A stretch of 64,000 nucleotides of DNA from Shinella sp. CPCC 101442. GTDB lineage: Bacteria; Pseudomonadota; Alphaproteobacteria; Rhizobiales; Rhizobiaceae. The stretch is from the NCBI RefSeq assembly GCF_024704725.1, contig NZ_JALIQS010000006.1, positions 248,001 to 312,000 on the forward strand, in the 5' to 3' direction. This document shows, piece by piece, positions 1 to 8,011 of this stretch (positions are counted from its first letter, which is position 1; each line of letters opens with the position of its first letter). The position numbers and the translations under genes were made by a program. The notes beneath the pieces were generated by a model. That model was not told where the DNA came from. It did no database searches and saw nothing but the letters and a program-made list of their open reading frames with translations.

Positions 1-1
1 T

Positions 2-529
2 TCGGGGGTCGGCTTCCTCTTCATGGCGCGCGATCAGGAGCAGTTCGGTGATATCTGGACGGTGATCCAGGCGATGGGTGCGGCCGGCGTCAAACTCTAT
101 TCGACCAGTTCGGCGATCCTGGAGCGTGTCGCCGACGGACGCTTCGTTCTCGGTTACAACATTCTCGGTTCCTACGCGGCGGACTGGGCTTCGCGCGATC
201 CGAATGTCGGCATCATCCTGCCGAAGGACTATACGGTCGTCATGTCGCGCATCGGCCTTGTGCCGCAGGCGGCGGCGTCTCCCGAACTCGGCCGGCGCTA
301 CCTTGCCTTCTTCATGTCGAAGGAGGGCCAGGAGATCCTGTCGCGCGAATTGCAGATCGCGGCCGTCAGCCCCGAAGTCTCCGGCTCCAACACCGCGCGT
401 ACGATGAACGCGCTGCTTGGCGCGCAGCTGAAGCCCGTGCCCGTCAGCCCCGGCCTCATGGTCTATCTCGATCAGGTGAAACGGGCGCGGCTGATTGCCC
501 GCTGGAACGAAGTTCTACGCACGCAATAA
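2..529 (+). CDS. Periplasmic ABC-type solute-binding protein, C-terminal part (5' truncated)
   Basis: The frame is open from the first bases of the window, so the gene starts outside it; about 176 residues remain. The fragment has the C-terminal lobe of a family 1-type extracellular solute-binding protein (iron/polyamine/thiamine-like): a segment on the protein's value as an intact complex (GYNILGSYA), a stretch typical of the hinge (VGIILPKDYT) and a late helix with YLAFFMSKEGQEIL, which matches the 'fill the remaining site' helix of such proteins. It lies directly upstream of tctCBA. In rhizobia a binding protein of this kind often accompanies the TctD/TctE two-component genes, so a role as a sensing partner for tricarboxylate uptake is possible but inferred. 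Substrate is not readable from the fragment. Confidence 0.7.
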   Translation, partial: SGVGFLFMARDQEQFGDIWTVIQAMGAAGVKLYSTSSAILERVADGRFVLGYNILGSYAADWASRDPNVGIILPKDYTVVMSRIGLVPQAAASPELGRRYLAFFMSKEGQEILSRELQIAAVSPEVSGSNTARTMNALLGAQLKPVPVSPGLMVYLDQVKRARLIARWNEVLRTQ

Positions 530-588
530 GTTCGGTTTTGCGCATGCAATAGCCCGTTTTGCCACTCGACAACCGACATCGGCGTCCC

Positions 589-606
589 ATGTCAGTTAGA
601 TGTCAG
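589..606 (+). promoter_or_regulatory. Direct repeat ATGTCAG-N4-ATGTCAG upstream of tctC
   Basis: Two exact 7-bp copies lie 11 bp apart (589-595 and 600-606), about 180 bp before the tctC start. One-turn direct repeats with a TGTCA core are the usual target of OmpR/PhoB-family response regulators. TctD, the known regulator of tct transporters, belongs to that family, so this is a candidate TctD (or PhoB) site. Confidence 0.4.
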
Positions 607-783
607 CTTCTTGTGCTGGTTTAGGGCTCTTCATCGTCCGTGGAGGCGGATGGAAGACCGGGAGGAGACTTCAGCCGACATTTGTGCGCCCACGAACCGA
701 TGTGTTCGTGCCGGTGTGGTTGGCCATCCTCTCGTCACAAGCAACGACGCGCGAAAAAAACGCGCCTGACGGAGGACACACTC

Positions 784-1728
784 TTGAAACATTTCTTCCT
801 GGCATCCCTGATTGCCGGCGCCATGGCGCTTCCGGCCTTTGCCGCCGATTATTCGATCATCGCACCGGCAGGTCCCGGCGGCGGCTGGGACCAGACGGCC
901 CGCTCGCTGCAGACGGTTCTGCAGGATGAGAAGATTTCCGGCAGCGTCCAGGTGGTGAACGTTCCGGGCGCCGGTGGCACGATCGGCCTTGCCCAGTTCG
1001 CCAGCCAGAATTCCGGCAATCCGAACGCGCTCATCGTCGGCGGCTACGTCATGGTCGGCGCAATCCTCACCAACCAGTCGCCGGTGACCCTCAAGGACGT
1101 CACGCCGATCGCCCGCCTGACCGGCGAGTACGAAGCGATCGTCGTTCCGGCCGCGTCGCCGATCCAGACCATGGACGATCTCGTCAAGGCGCTGAAGGCC
1201 GATCCGGGTGCCGTTTCCTGGGCTGGCGGTTCGGCCGGCGGCACGGACCACATCGCAGTCGGCCTGATCGCAAAGGCAGCCGGCGTCGACCCGACCAAGA
1301 TCAATTACATCGCCTATTCCGGCGGTGGCGAAGCGCTTGCCGCGATCCTCGGCAACCAGGTGACGGCCGGCATTTCCGGCTACGGCGAGTTCGAAGCCCA
1401 GGTCAAGGCCGGCACGCTGCGCCTGATCGCCATCTCCAGCGCCGAGCGTGTCGAAGGCATCGATGCCCCGACCATCAAGGAAGGCGGCCTCGACGTCGTC
1501 GTCGAAAACTGGCGCATGGTTGCCGCAGCTCCGGGCCTTTCGGCCGAGCAGGTTGCCGCGGTCAATGCCGATATCGAAAAGGTTGTGAACTCCGACGCCT
1601 GGAAGGGCATCTTGAAGACCAAGGGCTGGCAGAACACCTATCTCGCCGGTGACGCCTTCAACGCCCAGCTCGACAAGGACATTGCTTCGACCGCAAGCAT
1701 CCTCAAGGACATCGGGCTCGTCAAATGA
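784..1728 (+). CDS. tctC: Tripartite tricarboxylate transporter substrate-binding protein TctC
   Basis: Periplasmic binding component of a TTT transporter that captures citrate-like carboxylates and passes them to the TctAB membrane unit. The chosen start is TTG at 784: it is preceded by a GGAGGA Shine-Dalgarno at 770-775 and opens a signal peptide (basic KH, hydrophobic core, cleavage near AFA-AD at residues 20-21). An upstream ATG at 640 would add about 48 non-conserved residues before the signal. The mature part has the TctC pattern: [13 protein letters not shown], then a GGTIGLAQF block and the [11 protein letters not shown] ligand loop. At 314 residues it is of normal length. It overlaps tctB by four bases (ATGA), so the two are translationally coupled. 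Confidence 0.93.
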   Translation: MKHFFLASLIAGAMALPAFAADYSIIAPAGPGGGWDQTARSLQTVLQDEKISGSVQVVNVPGAGGTIGLAQFASQNSGNPNALIVGGYVMVGAILTNQSPVTLKDVTPIARLTGEYEAIVVPAASPIQTMDDLVKALKADPGAVSWAGGSAGGTDHIAVGLIAKAAGVDPTKINYIAYSGGGEALAAILGNQVTAGISGYGEFEAQVKAGTLRLIAISSAERVEGIDAPTIKEGGLDVVVENWRMVAAAPGLSAEQVAAVNADIEKVVNSDAWKGILKTKGWQNTYLAGDAFNAQLDKDIASTASILKDIGLVK

Positions 1729-2213
1729 GCGAGGTCCAGTCCTCCAACGAAAAGCGCCGCCCTGACAGGGCGGCGCTGGTCATCGCACCGGTCCTCTTCA
1801 TCATCGCTGCCGTGATCTGGTGGGATGCCGGCCGCCTTGCGGAGATGAGCAACTATTCGCGCATCGGCCCCGCCACCGTGCCGCATGTCGTCGCCATCGG
1901 CCTGGCGCTGCTCGCCATCTGGACGGCGTTTGAAGCCTGGCGCGGCGATTTTCCCGAGCGCGAACCGATCGAGGTGCAGCCGGTGGTCTTCATCGTCGCG
2001 GGCCTTGCCGGGCAGATGCTCCTGCTCAAGACCGCGGGTTTCTCCATTGCGACGGGCGTGCTGTTCGCGCTGACGGCCTTCGGTTTCGGCCGGCGCAAGC
2101 TGTGGATCTCGTTGCCGATCGGCATCGCCTTCAGCTTCGTCGTCTTCATCATCTTCGGCCGCTTCCTGCAGCTCTCGCTGCCTGCCGGGCCGCTCGAGCA
2201 CCTGTTCTTCTGA
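1725..2213 (+). CDS. tctB: Tripartite tricarboxylate transporter small membrane subunit TctB
   Basis: Small integral membrane subunit (162 residues) of the TctABC uptake system. Four hydrophobic segments are visible: residues about 18-34, 52-66, 86-105 and 120-150. The short loop carrying the [11 protein letters not shown] motif is typical of TctB. The polar N-terminus (about 15 residues) is cytoplasmic by inference. It starts inside the tctC stop (ATGA) and is followed after 10 bp by tctA, so the order is C-B-A as in other tct operons. Function follows from family and context; the substrate specificity is set by TctC and cannot be read here. Confidence 0.9.
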   Translation: MSEVQSSNEKRRPDRAALVIAPVLFIIAAVIWWDAGRLAEMSNYSRIGPATVPHVVAIGLALLAIWTAFEAWRGDFPEREPIEVQPVVFIVAGLAGQMLLLKTAGFSIATGVLFALTAFGFGRRKLWISLPIGIAFSFVVFIIFGRFLQLSLPAGPLEHLFF

Positions 2214-2223
2214 GGGCCTGACA

Positions 2224-3741
2224 ATGGGTACTTTCGAATTCCTGCTGCAGGGCATCGCCATCGCCGCGCAGCCGATGAACCTGCTCTATGCGCTGATCGG
2301 CGTCACGCTCGGCACCGCCGTCGGCGTTCTGCCCGGCATCGGCCCGGCACTGACAGTCGCGCTGCTTCTGCCCGTCACCTACAAGCTCGATCCGGCCGGA
2401 TCGCTGATCATGTTTGCCGGCATCTATTACGGCGGCATGTATGGCGGTTCGACGACGTCGATCCTGCTCAACACGCCGGGTGAAAGTGCCTCGGTCGTCA
2501 CCGCGCTCGAAGGCAACAAGATGGCCCGCGCCGGTCGCGGCGGCCCTGCGCTCGCGACGGCGGCGATCGGCTCCTTCGTCGCCGGCCTGATCGCGACACT
2601 CGGCCTTGCCTTCATCGCGCCCTTCGTCGTGAAATTCGCGCTCTCCTTCGGCCCGCGCGAATATTTCGCGCTGATGGTGCTCGCCTTCGTGACCGTCTCG
2701 GCCGCTTTCGGCGATTCGACGCTGCGCGGCCTTACCGCCCTCTTCGTCGGCCTCGCTCTTGCCGTCATCGGTATCGACCAGCAGACCGGCCAGGCGCGGC
2801 TTTCCTTCGGTATTCCCGACCTGCTCGACGGCATCGAGGTGACGACGCTTGCCGTTGCCATGTTCGCCATCGGCGAGACGCTCTACGTCGCCTGTCAGGG
2901 CTCCCGCATCCCCGAGAAGGTGGAGGCGGTCAAGGGTTCGGTCTGGATGAGCAAGCAGGACTGGGCGCGCTCGTGGAAACCGTGGCTGCGCGGCACGTTC
3001 ATCGGCTTCCCGATCGGCGCCATGCCGGCCGGCGGCGCGGATATTGCAAGCTTCCTGTCCTATTCGACGGAAAAGCAGTTCTCCAAGCACAAGGACGAGT
3101 TCGGCAAGGGCGCCATCGAGGGCGTTGCCGGTCCTGAAGCGGCGAACAATGCATCCGCTGCCGGCACGCTCGTGCCGCTGCTCTCGCTCGGCCTGCCGAC
3201 GACGGCGACGGCGGCGATCATGCTCGCCGGCTTCCAGCAATACGGGCTCCAGCCCGGCCCGCTGCTGTTTGCCACCAATCCGCAGCTCGTCTGGGGCCTC
3301 ATCGCCAGCCTGCTGATCGCCAACTTCATGCTGCTGGTGTTGAACCTGCCGCTGATCGGCCTCTGGGTGAAGCTTCTGACGATCCCCAAGCCCTGGCTCT
3401 ATGCCGGCATCCTGCTGTTTGCAACGCTCGGCACGATCGGCGCCAATCCGTCGGTGTTCGAGCTTGGCATGCTGCTCACCTTCGGCCTGCTCGGCTTTGC
3501 CATGCGCCTCTTCGGCTATCCGATCGCGCCTGTCGTCGTCGGTCTCATCCTCGGGCCTATGGCGGAACAGCAGCTGCGCCGCGCGCTGGCAATCAGCCAG
3601 GGCGATGTGACCTCGCTGTTTATGTCGCCAATCGCCGCTGTGCTCTTCGTGCTGGCCGTGCTCGCCGTCGTCGTGCCGCTCATCCTGCGGGCGCGCGGCA
3701 AGGGTGAAGTTCTCTCGCAATTTGCAGCGAACGAAGACTAG
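2224..3741 (+). CDS. tctA: Tripartite tricarboxylate transporter large membrane subunit TctA
   Basis: Main permease subunit, 505 residues, the usual size for TctA with about 12 membrane segments. Family hallmarks are present: an early [17 protein letters not shown] helix, the [20 protein letters not shown] motif near residues 70-90, and a second, related motif ([48 protein letters not shown]) in the second half, reflecting the internal duplication of the family. The ATG follows an AGGGCC-like weak ribosome site just after tctB. It ends the operon, and a 13-bp perfect hairpin follows 30 bp after the stop. Confidence 0.94.
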   Translation: MGTFEFLLQGIAIAAQPMNLLYALIGVTLGTAVGVLPGIGPALTVALLLPVTYKLDPAGSLIMFAGIYYGGMYGGSTTSILLNTPGESASVVTALEGNKMARAGRGGPALATAAIGSFVAGLIATLGLAFIAPFVVKFALSFGPREYFALMVLAFVTVSAAFGDSTLRGLTALFVGLALAVIGIDQQTGQARLSFGIPDLLDGIEVTTLAVAMFAIGETLYVACQGSRIPEKVEAVKGSVWMSKQDWARSWKPWLRGTFIGFPIGAMPAGGADIASFLSYSTEKQFSKHKDEFGKGAIEGVAGPEAANNASAAGTLVPLLSLGLPTTATAAIMLAGFQQYGLQPGPLLFATNPQLVWGLIASLLIANFMLLVLNLPLIGLWVKLLTIPKPWLYAGILLFATLGTIGANPSVFELGMLLTFGLLGFAMRLFGYPIAPVVVGLILGPMAEQQLRRALAISQGDVTSLFMSPIAAVLFVLAVLAVVVPLILRARGKGEVLSQFAANED

Positions 3742-3770
3742 ATCTCGGTTCCTCCCGGGATCGAAAGCAG

Positions 3771-3802
3771 TGCAGGCCGGAAACCCTCGTTTCCGGCCTG
3801 CA
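3771..3802 (+). terminator. Hairpin terminator after tctA
   Basis: A perfect 13-bp stem (3771-3783 with 3790-3802) closes a 6-base loop. The T-run after it is poor (ATTCGTTG), so it may stop transcription with help or stabilise the tctA 3' end. Confidence 0.65.
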
Positions 3803-3898
3803 TTCGTTGCATGGCTGGGCTGACAAACCGTCAGTTGTTCTTTCGGGCCGCAAGCATCATCTTCTGCTCGTAAGCTAAAACAGAAAGCGAGCAATCAA

Positions 3899-4063
3899 AT
3901 GACCACCCTCCGCAACTCCTTCGCCCAGGGCTTCTTCGGCCGGGCCTTCGCCGTACTGAGCGCTGCCAATGCAGCCGCCGCGGCTGTCGAAGGGCACCGC
4001 CGCCCGAAGGAACGCGACCTGAAGACGCTCGGCATCAACCCTGCCGACTTCCCGCGCGTCTAA
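3899..4063 (+). CDS. 54-residue basic protein, DUF1127-like tail
   Basis: A short reading frame of 54 residues that starts MTTLRNSFAQ and ends RDLKTLGINPADFPRV. It has an Ala-rich amphipathic middle and a basic HRRPKERD stretch. The end resembles the C-terminal part of DUF1127 (YjiS-type) small proteins of rhizobia, in which a short 'LxxLGI...' motif follows a basic helix, but the usual Trp-Arg-rich N-terminal helix is missing. DUF1127 proteins have been linked to phosphate and carbon physiology and to RNA turnover in alphaproteobacteria; no such role can be claimed here. Codon use fits the neighbours, and the gene stands alone between two strong hairpins, which supports it as a real monocistronic gene. 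The ribosome site (AGAAAGCGAG) is weak. Confidence 0.6.
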   Translation: MTTLRNSFAQGFFGRAFAVLSAANAAAAAVEGHRRPKERDLKTLGINPADFPRV

Positions 4064-4090
4064 CGCGAAGTATAGAATTCTCTGAATGAA

Positions 4091-4122
4091 AAGGCCCGCT
4101 GATCGCAAGATCAGCGGGCCTT
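4091..4122 (+). terminator. Rho-independent terminator after the 54-residue gene
   Basis: A perfect 14-bp stem (4091-4104 with 4109-4122) with a GCAA tetraloop, followed by CTGTGTTTTG. It lies 27 bp after the stop codon. Confidence 0.85.
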
Positions 4123-4182
4123 CTGTGTTTTGGGATTTGCGTCCGTTTTGATCTCACTTTGTTGGACGCTGTCTCTCTCTCT

Positions 4183-4260
4183 ATCGTCATGGTCGGGCTC
4201 GACCCGACCATCCGCGCGACGCCCGCGGCCTGGATCCTCGGGTCAGGCCCGAGGATGACG
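4183..4260. repeat. Rhizobiales intergenic palindromic repeat
   Basis: A 76-bp mosaic palindrome. The ends are inverted (CGTCAT at 4185-4190, ATGACG at 4255-4260). Inside are two separate dyads: TGGTCGGG/CCCGACCA (4190-4197, 4203-4210) and ATCCTCGGG/CCCGAGGAT (4234-4242, 4248-4256). Elements with this 'GTCAT...CTCGGG...CCCGAG...ATGAC' composition are scattered between genes in many Rhizobiales genomes (RIME-like/ABC-type repeats). It sits between two convergent genes, the usual place for such repeats. Confidence 0.75.
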
Positions 4261-4285
4261 GAGGAGAGGGTTTCAAAGTGCAATG

Positions 4286-4307
4286 GCCGGCCGCCGAAAC
4301 GGCCGGC
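4286..4307 (-). terminator. Hairpin downstream of the TerC-family gene
   Basis: An 8-bp GC stem, GCCGGCCG (4286-4293) with CGGCCGGC (4300-4307), 11 bp past the stop of the minus-strand gene. On that strand it is followed by a weakly T-rich stretch, so termination is plausible but not certain. Confidence 0.5.
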
Positions 4308-4317
4308 TCAATGTTCG

Positions 4318-5436
4318 TTACGCGTTGTTCTCGCCAAGCTGGGCCGACACGCGGTCCGAGCCGTGGCCGGCATGGCTGCCCAGTTCGCGTTCACGCCTGT
4401 TGTAGCGGATCGACGACCAGAGCGAGATACCGATCAGCGTTGCGCCACCAAGGCCGGTGATGACTTCCGGAATGTGCACCAGCGTCTGGAAGTACATGAC
4501 GACCGACAAGACCAGGATCGCGTAGAACGCGCCGTGCTCCAGGTAGCGGTATTCGGCAAGCGTGCCCTTCTCCACCAGCATGATCGTCATCGAGCGCACA
4601 TACATGGCGCCGATACCGAGGCCGATGGCGATGATGAAGAGGTTCTGCGTCAGCGCGAAGGCGCCGATGACGCCGTCGAAAGAGAAGCTGGCATCGAGCA
4701 CTTCAAGATAGATGAACGCGCCGAGGCCACCCTTGGCCGCTTCCGACATCGCCTTCTGCGAGGCATCGAGCAGGCCGCCGACGACTTCCACTGCAAGGAA
4801 GGTCAGGAGGCCGTAGATGGCGGAGAAGACGAAGGTATTGGCGTCTTCACCCTCGAGCAGGTTCGAGAAGACGAGGATGAGCGCGAGAACAAAGGCGATC
4901 TCGATGCCCTTGACGGTCGCCGAACGGGCCATGTGCTTCTCGATGAAGCCGATCCAGTGCACGTCCTTCTCATGGTTGAAGAAGTAGGTGAGGCCGACCA
5001 TCATCAGGAAGGTGCCACCGAAGGCAGCAATCGGCAGGTGGGCGTCGTTCATGATGCGGGCATATTCCGCAGGCTCGCGCGCGGCGAGAATGATCGCTTC
5101 GATCGGGCCGATGCGGGCGGCGATGACGACGATCAGCAGCGGGAAGACGATACGCATGCCGAAGACGGCAATCACGATGCCCCAGGTCAGGAACCGGTGT
5201 TGCCAGACCGGCGTCATGTCCTTCAGCTTGTTGGCATTCACGATTGCGTTATCGAAGGAGAGCGAAATCTCCAGAACCGCGAGAACCGCGCAGATGAAGA
5301 AGACGGTCGCCATGCCGGCGAGCGTGCCTTCGGTCTGCCAGCCGAGCAAGGCGCCGAGCGCCAGGCCGATGACGGTGGAGATGATGGCCCATTTCAGGTA
5401 GGAAAGAGTGGTCTTGCCTTCGCCGTTGCCGATCAT
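4318..5436 (-). CDS. TerC/DUF475 family integral membrane protein
   Basis: A 372-residue polytopic membrane protein of the DUF475 branch of the TerC superfamily. The hydrophobic spans alternate with short loops. The family acid motifs are visible: an early LEISLSFDNAIVNA and a second SFSFDGVIGAFA with the conserved Ser-Phe-Asp, thought to bind a divalent metal. TerC relatives are linked to manganese export and metal loading of exported proteins; the same role here is inference. The start at 5436 is chosen over the longer frame from 5490 because GGAGG lies 7 bases upstream of it on the minus strand. The C-terminus is polar (RYNRRERELGSHAGHGSD) and could face the cytoplasm. A long leader lies upstream. 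Confidence 0.88.
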   Translation of the reverse strand: MIGNGEGKTTLSYLKWAIISTVIGLALGALLGWQTEGTLAGMATVFFICAVLAVLEISLSFDNAIVNANKLKDMTPVWQHRFLTWGIVIAVFGMRIVFPLLIVVIAARIGPIEAIILAAREPAEYARIMNDAHLPIAAFGGTFLMMVGLTYFFNHEKDVHWIGFIEKHMARSATVKGIEIAFVLALILVFSNLLEGEDANTFVFSAIYGLLTFLAVEVVGGLLDASQKAMSEAAKGGLGAFIYLEVLDASFSFDGVIGAFALTQNLFIIAIGLGIGAMYVRSMTIMLVEKGTLAEYRYLEHGAFYAILVLSVVMYFQTLVHIPEVITGLGGATLIGISLWSSIRYNRRERELGSHAGHGSDRVSAQLGENNA

Positions 5437-5815
5437 GACAGCGCCTCCATGCTGGAGGAAATGCGGGAAGCGAGGTTGTGCATACCACAACGGGCATGCG
5501 GGTAAGGCATGGTCAGGATTTTCATGTGCGTTTGAATCCGCCGGCTAATTGCTGGCGGTACCGACATCACGAGAGCGCCGTAAAAACTCTCGCCAGAGGG
5601 GCCCGGCACCAGGGTTCACCGCGGCAGGATGTCAAAAGCCGCGATAAGGGCTGTTTTCACCGAAGTTGCCCTCCACGTCAAGAGGCAGGGTGCCGCATCG
5701 CCCTCAACGCGTTTGCGCGACCCCTGTTCCCTTATTTTCTGCCGGCGCCCTGTACCAACACGCTGCTCCGTTCCTATATTCGCCGCACAGTGATTTGCCA
5801 GAAGGAACCGCCCGC
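5437..5815. other. 379-bp divergent intergenic region with hairpins toward the TerC gene
   Basis: No supported gene. It must hold the promoters of the TerC-family gene (minus) and dcp (plus). Near the TerC side two hairpins can be drawn: 5538-5545 with 5551-5558 (8 bp, one mismatch, 5-base loop) and 5571-5575 with 5587-5591 (5 bp). TerC-family genes often follow a manganese riboswitch (yybP-ykoY), but I cannot identify its conserved core here. No clear -35/-10 pair stands out for dcp. Confidence 0.4.
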
Positions 5816-7876
5816 ATGACTGAAACGCGCATCGATCCCGCCCTCGTCGAGTGGACCGGCCTCAACGGCCTGCCGCGTTTCGATCGCGTCAAGGACGAGG
5901 CCTTTGCCGCGGGCTTCGATGCGGCGCTGGTAGCGCATGAGGCGGAGATCGACGGGATTGCCAACAACGCGGAGCCGGCAACCTTCGAGAACACGATCGT
6001 CGCGCTGGAAATTGCCGGCGACCAGTTGTCGCGCGTCTCCGCTCTGTTCTGGAGCCGGGCGGGCGCCAACACCAACGACACGATCCAGGCGCTGGAACGC
6101 GAGATTGCGCCAAAAATGTCGCGGCACTATTCGAAGATCGGCACCAATGCCGCACTCTTCCAGCGTATCGATGCGCTGTGGGAAGGCCGCGACGCACTGA
6201 ACCTCTCGCTGGAGCAGACCCGCGTGCTGGAGCGGCACTGGAAGGGTTTCGTGAAATCCGGCGCCAAGCTCGAAAAGCCGGAGCAGGAGCGGTTGTCGAC
6301 GATCAACGAGACGCTCGCCGGGCTCGGCGCGAAATTCGGCCAGAACGTGCTGGCCGACGAGAAGAGCTGGGTGCTGTTCCTCGACGAGGGCGATGCGCTC
6401 GACGGCCTGCCGGATTTCCTGAAGGATGCCATGGCATCCGTGGCGCGCGAGCGCGGCGAGGACGGGCGCTATGCCGTCACGCTGTCGCGCTCGATCATCG
6501 AACCCTTCCTGACGTTTTCGGCGCGCCGGGACCTGCGCGAACAGGCTTTTCGTGCCTGGGTGGCGCGCGGCGAGAACGAAGGCGAGACGGACAATCGCGG
6601 TATCGTCAAGGACACGCTGGCGCTGCGGGCGGAAAAGGCGGGCCTGCTCGGCTACGAGAACTTTGCCGCGCTGAAGCTCGACAACACGATGGCGAAGACG
6701 CCTGACGCGGTGAACGGGCTCCTGATGCAGGTTTGGGAAAAGGCCGTGGCGCGGGCGCGGGAAGAGGAGGCGGACTTGGCGGTGCTCGTCGCCGACGAAG
6801 GCCGCAACCACGCGGTCATGCCGTGGGACTGGCGCTATTACGCGGAAAAGCTGCGAGCGAAAAAGTTCAACTTCTCCGAGGCCGAGCTGAAACCCTATCT
6901 CCAACTCGAAAAGATCATCGACGCCTGCTTCGACGTTGCCGAGCGGCTGTTCGGCGTCCGGGCGATCGAGAAGAAGGATGTGCCGGTCTATCATCCTGAC
7001 GTGCGCGTCTTCGAGATCCGCGACCGCGACGACAAGCTTGTCGCCATGTTCCTCGGCGATTACTTCGCCCGGTCCTCCAAGCGCTCGGGCGCCTGGATGA
7101 GCTCCTACCAGAGCCAGCACCGGCTGCCGCTTGCGAACGGTTCGATCGGCGAAATCCCGATCATCTACAATATCTGCAACTTCGCCAAACCCGCCGAGGG
7201 CAAACCGGCGCTGCTGTCGATCGACGATGCGCGCACGTTGTTCCACGAATTCGGCCATGCGTTGCACGGCATGTTGTCGGACGTCACCTATCCGTCGGTG
7301 TCGGGCACCGGCGTTTCGCGTGACTTCGTCGAATTGCCCTCGCAGCTCTACGAACACTGGCTGACGGTACCGGAAATTTTGACGCGCTATGCCGTGCACT
7401 ACCAGACCGGCGAGGCGATGCCGGCAGCGCTGCTCGACAAGGTGCTTGCCGCCCGCACCTTCAATTCCGGCTTCGCGACGGTGGAGTTCACCTCTTCGGC
7501 GCTGGTCGACATGGCGTTTCACACGCGCGGCGCCGTCGAGGATCCGATGGCGGTGCAGGCCGAGGTGCTGGAAAAGATCGGGATGCCGGCGTCCATCGTC
7601 ATGCGCCATGCCACGCCACACTTCCAGCACGTCTTCTCCGGCGACGGCTATTCGGCCGGCTACTATTCCTACATGTGGTCGGAAGTGCTGGACGCGGACG
7701 CCTTCGCCGCCTTCACGGAAACCGGCGATGCCTTCAACCCGGCCATGGCCGAGCGGCTGAAGACCTATATCTACGCCGTCGGCGGTGCCGTCGACCCGGA
7801 AGACGCCTACAAGGCCTTCCGCGGCAAGCTGCCGAGCCCGGAGGCGATGCTGGAGAAAAAGGGGTTGGCGGCTTAG
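5816..7876 (+). CDS. dcp: Peptidyl-dipeptidase Dcp / M3-family oligopeptidase
   Basis: Cytoplasmic zinc metallopeptidase of family M3 that removes dipeptides from the C-terminus of short peptides, feeding peptide recycling. It has 686 residues, the usual size. The zinc site HEFGH is at residues 477-481. It is followed by SGTGVSRDFVELPSQLYEHW, a form typical of Dcp rather than of oligopeptidase A. The N-terminal half is a helical domain with the PATFENTIVALE segment common to the family. The start at 5816 is preceded by GAAGGA; a longer frame from 5666 runs into unconserved sequence. OpdA/PrlC-type activity cannot be excluded by sequence alone. Confidence 0.9.
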   Translation: MTETRIDPALVEWTGLNGLPRFDRVKDEAFAAGFDAALVAHEAEIDGIANNAEPATFENTIVALEIAGDQLSRVSALFWSRAGANTNDTIQALEREIAPKMSRHYSKIGTNAALFQRIDALWEGRDALNLSLEQTRVLERHWKGFVKSGAKLEKPEQERLSTINETLAGLGAKFGQNVLADEKSWVLFLDEGDALDGLPDFLKDAMASVARERGEDGRYAVTLSRSIIEPFLTFSARRDLREQAFRAWVARGENEGETDNRGIVKDTLALRAEKAGLLGYENFAALKLDNTMAKTPDAVNGLLMQVWEKAVARAREEEADLAVLVADEGRNHAVMPWDWRYYAEKLRAKKFNFSEAELKPYLQLEKIIDACFDVAERLFGVRAIEKKDVPVYHPDVRVFEIRDRDDKLVAMFLGDYFARSSKRSGAWMSSYQSQHRLPLANGSIGEIPIIYNICNFAKPAEGKPALLSIDDARTLFHEFGHALHGMLSDVTYPSVSGTGVSRDFVELPSQLYEHWLTVPEILTRYAVHYQTGEAMPAALLDKVLAARTFNSGFATVEFTSSALVDMAFHTRGAVEDPMAVQAEVLEKIGMPASIVMRHATPHFQHVFSGDGYSAGYYSYMWSEVLDADAFAAFTETGDAFNPAMAERLKTYIYAVGGAVDPEDAYKAFRGKLPSPEAMLEKKGLAA

Positions 7877-7889
7877 GGACGGCCCATCG

Positions 7890-7940
7890 CCGTCATCGTC
7901 CCGTCACTGAACTTTCGGTGAATCGTCATCGTCCCGTTAC
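7890..7940 (+). promoter_or_regulatory. Two tandem Pho-box-like elements before phoD
   Basis: Each element is two 7-bp direct repeats with a 4-bp spacer, the geometry of a PhoB box (CTGTCAT-N4-CTGTCAT). The first is CCGTCAT-CGTC-CCGTCAC (7890-7907) and the second TCGTCAT-CGTC-CCGTTAC (7923-7940). They are 33 bp apart, three 11-bp steps, and end 72 bp before the PhoD start. Confidence 0.5.
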
Positions 7941-8011
7941 CGGACTGACATGGCCGGGACTCATGGTCTGCCCGCCTGGCGTTTCGATTCGCGGGTCAGG
8001 CCGGAGGTGGC

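Noticed and set aside
2149-3894. A 581-codon open frame opposite tctA
   Set aside because: Composition is Arg/Glu/Asp/Gln-rich without any fold motif; it is a shadow of tctA.
5774-7630. A 618-codon open frame opposite dcp
   Set aside because: A shadow of dcp, with the same biased composition.
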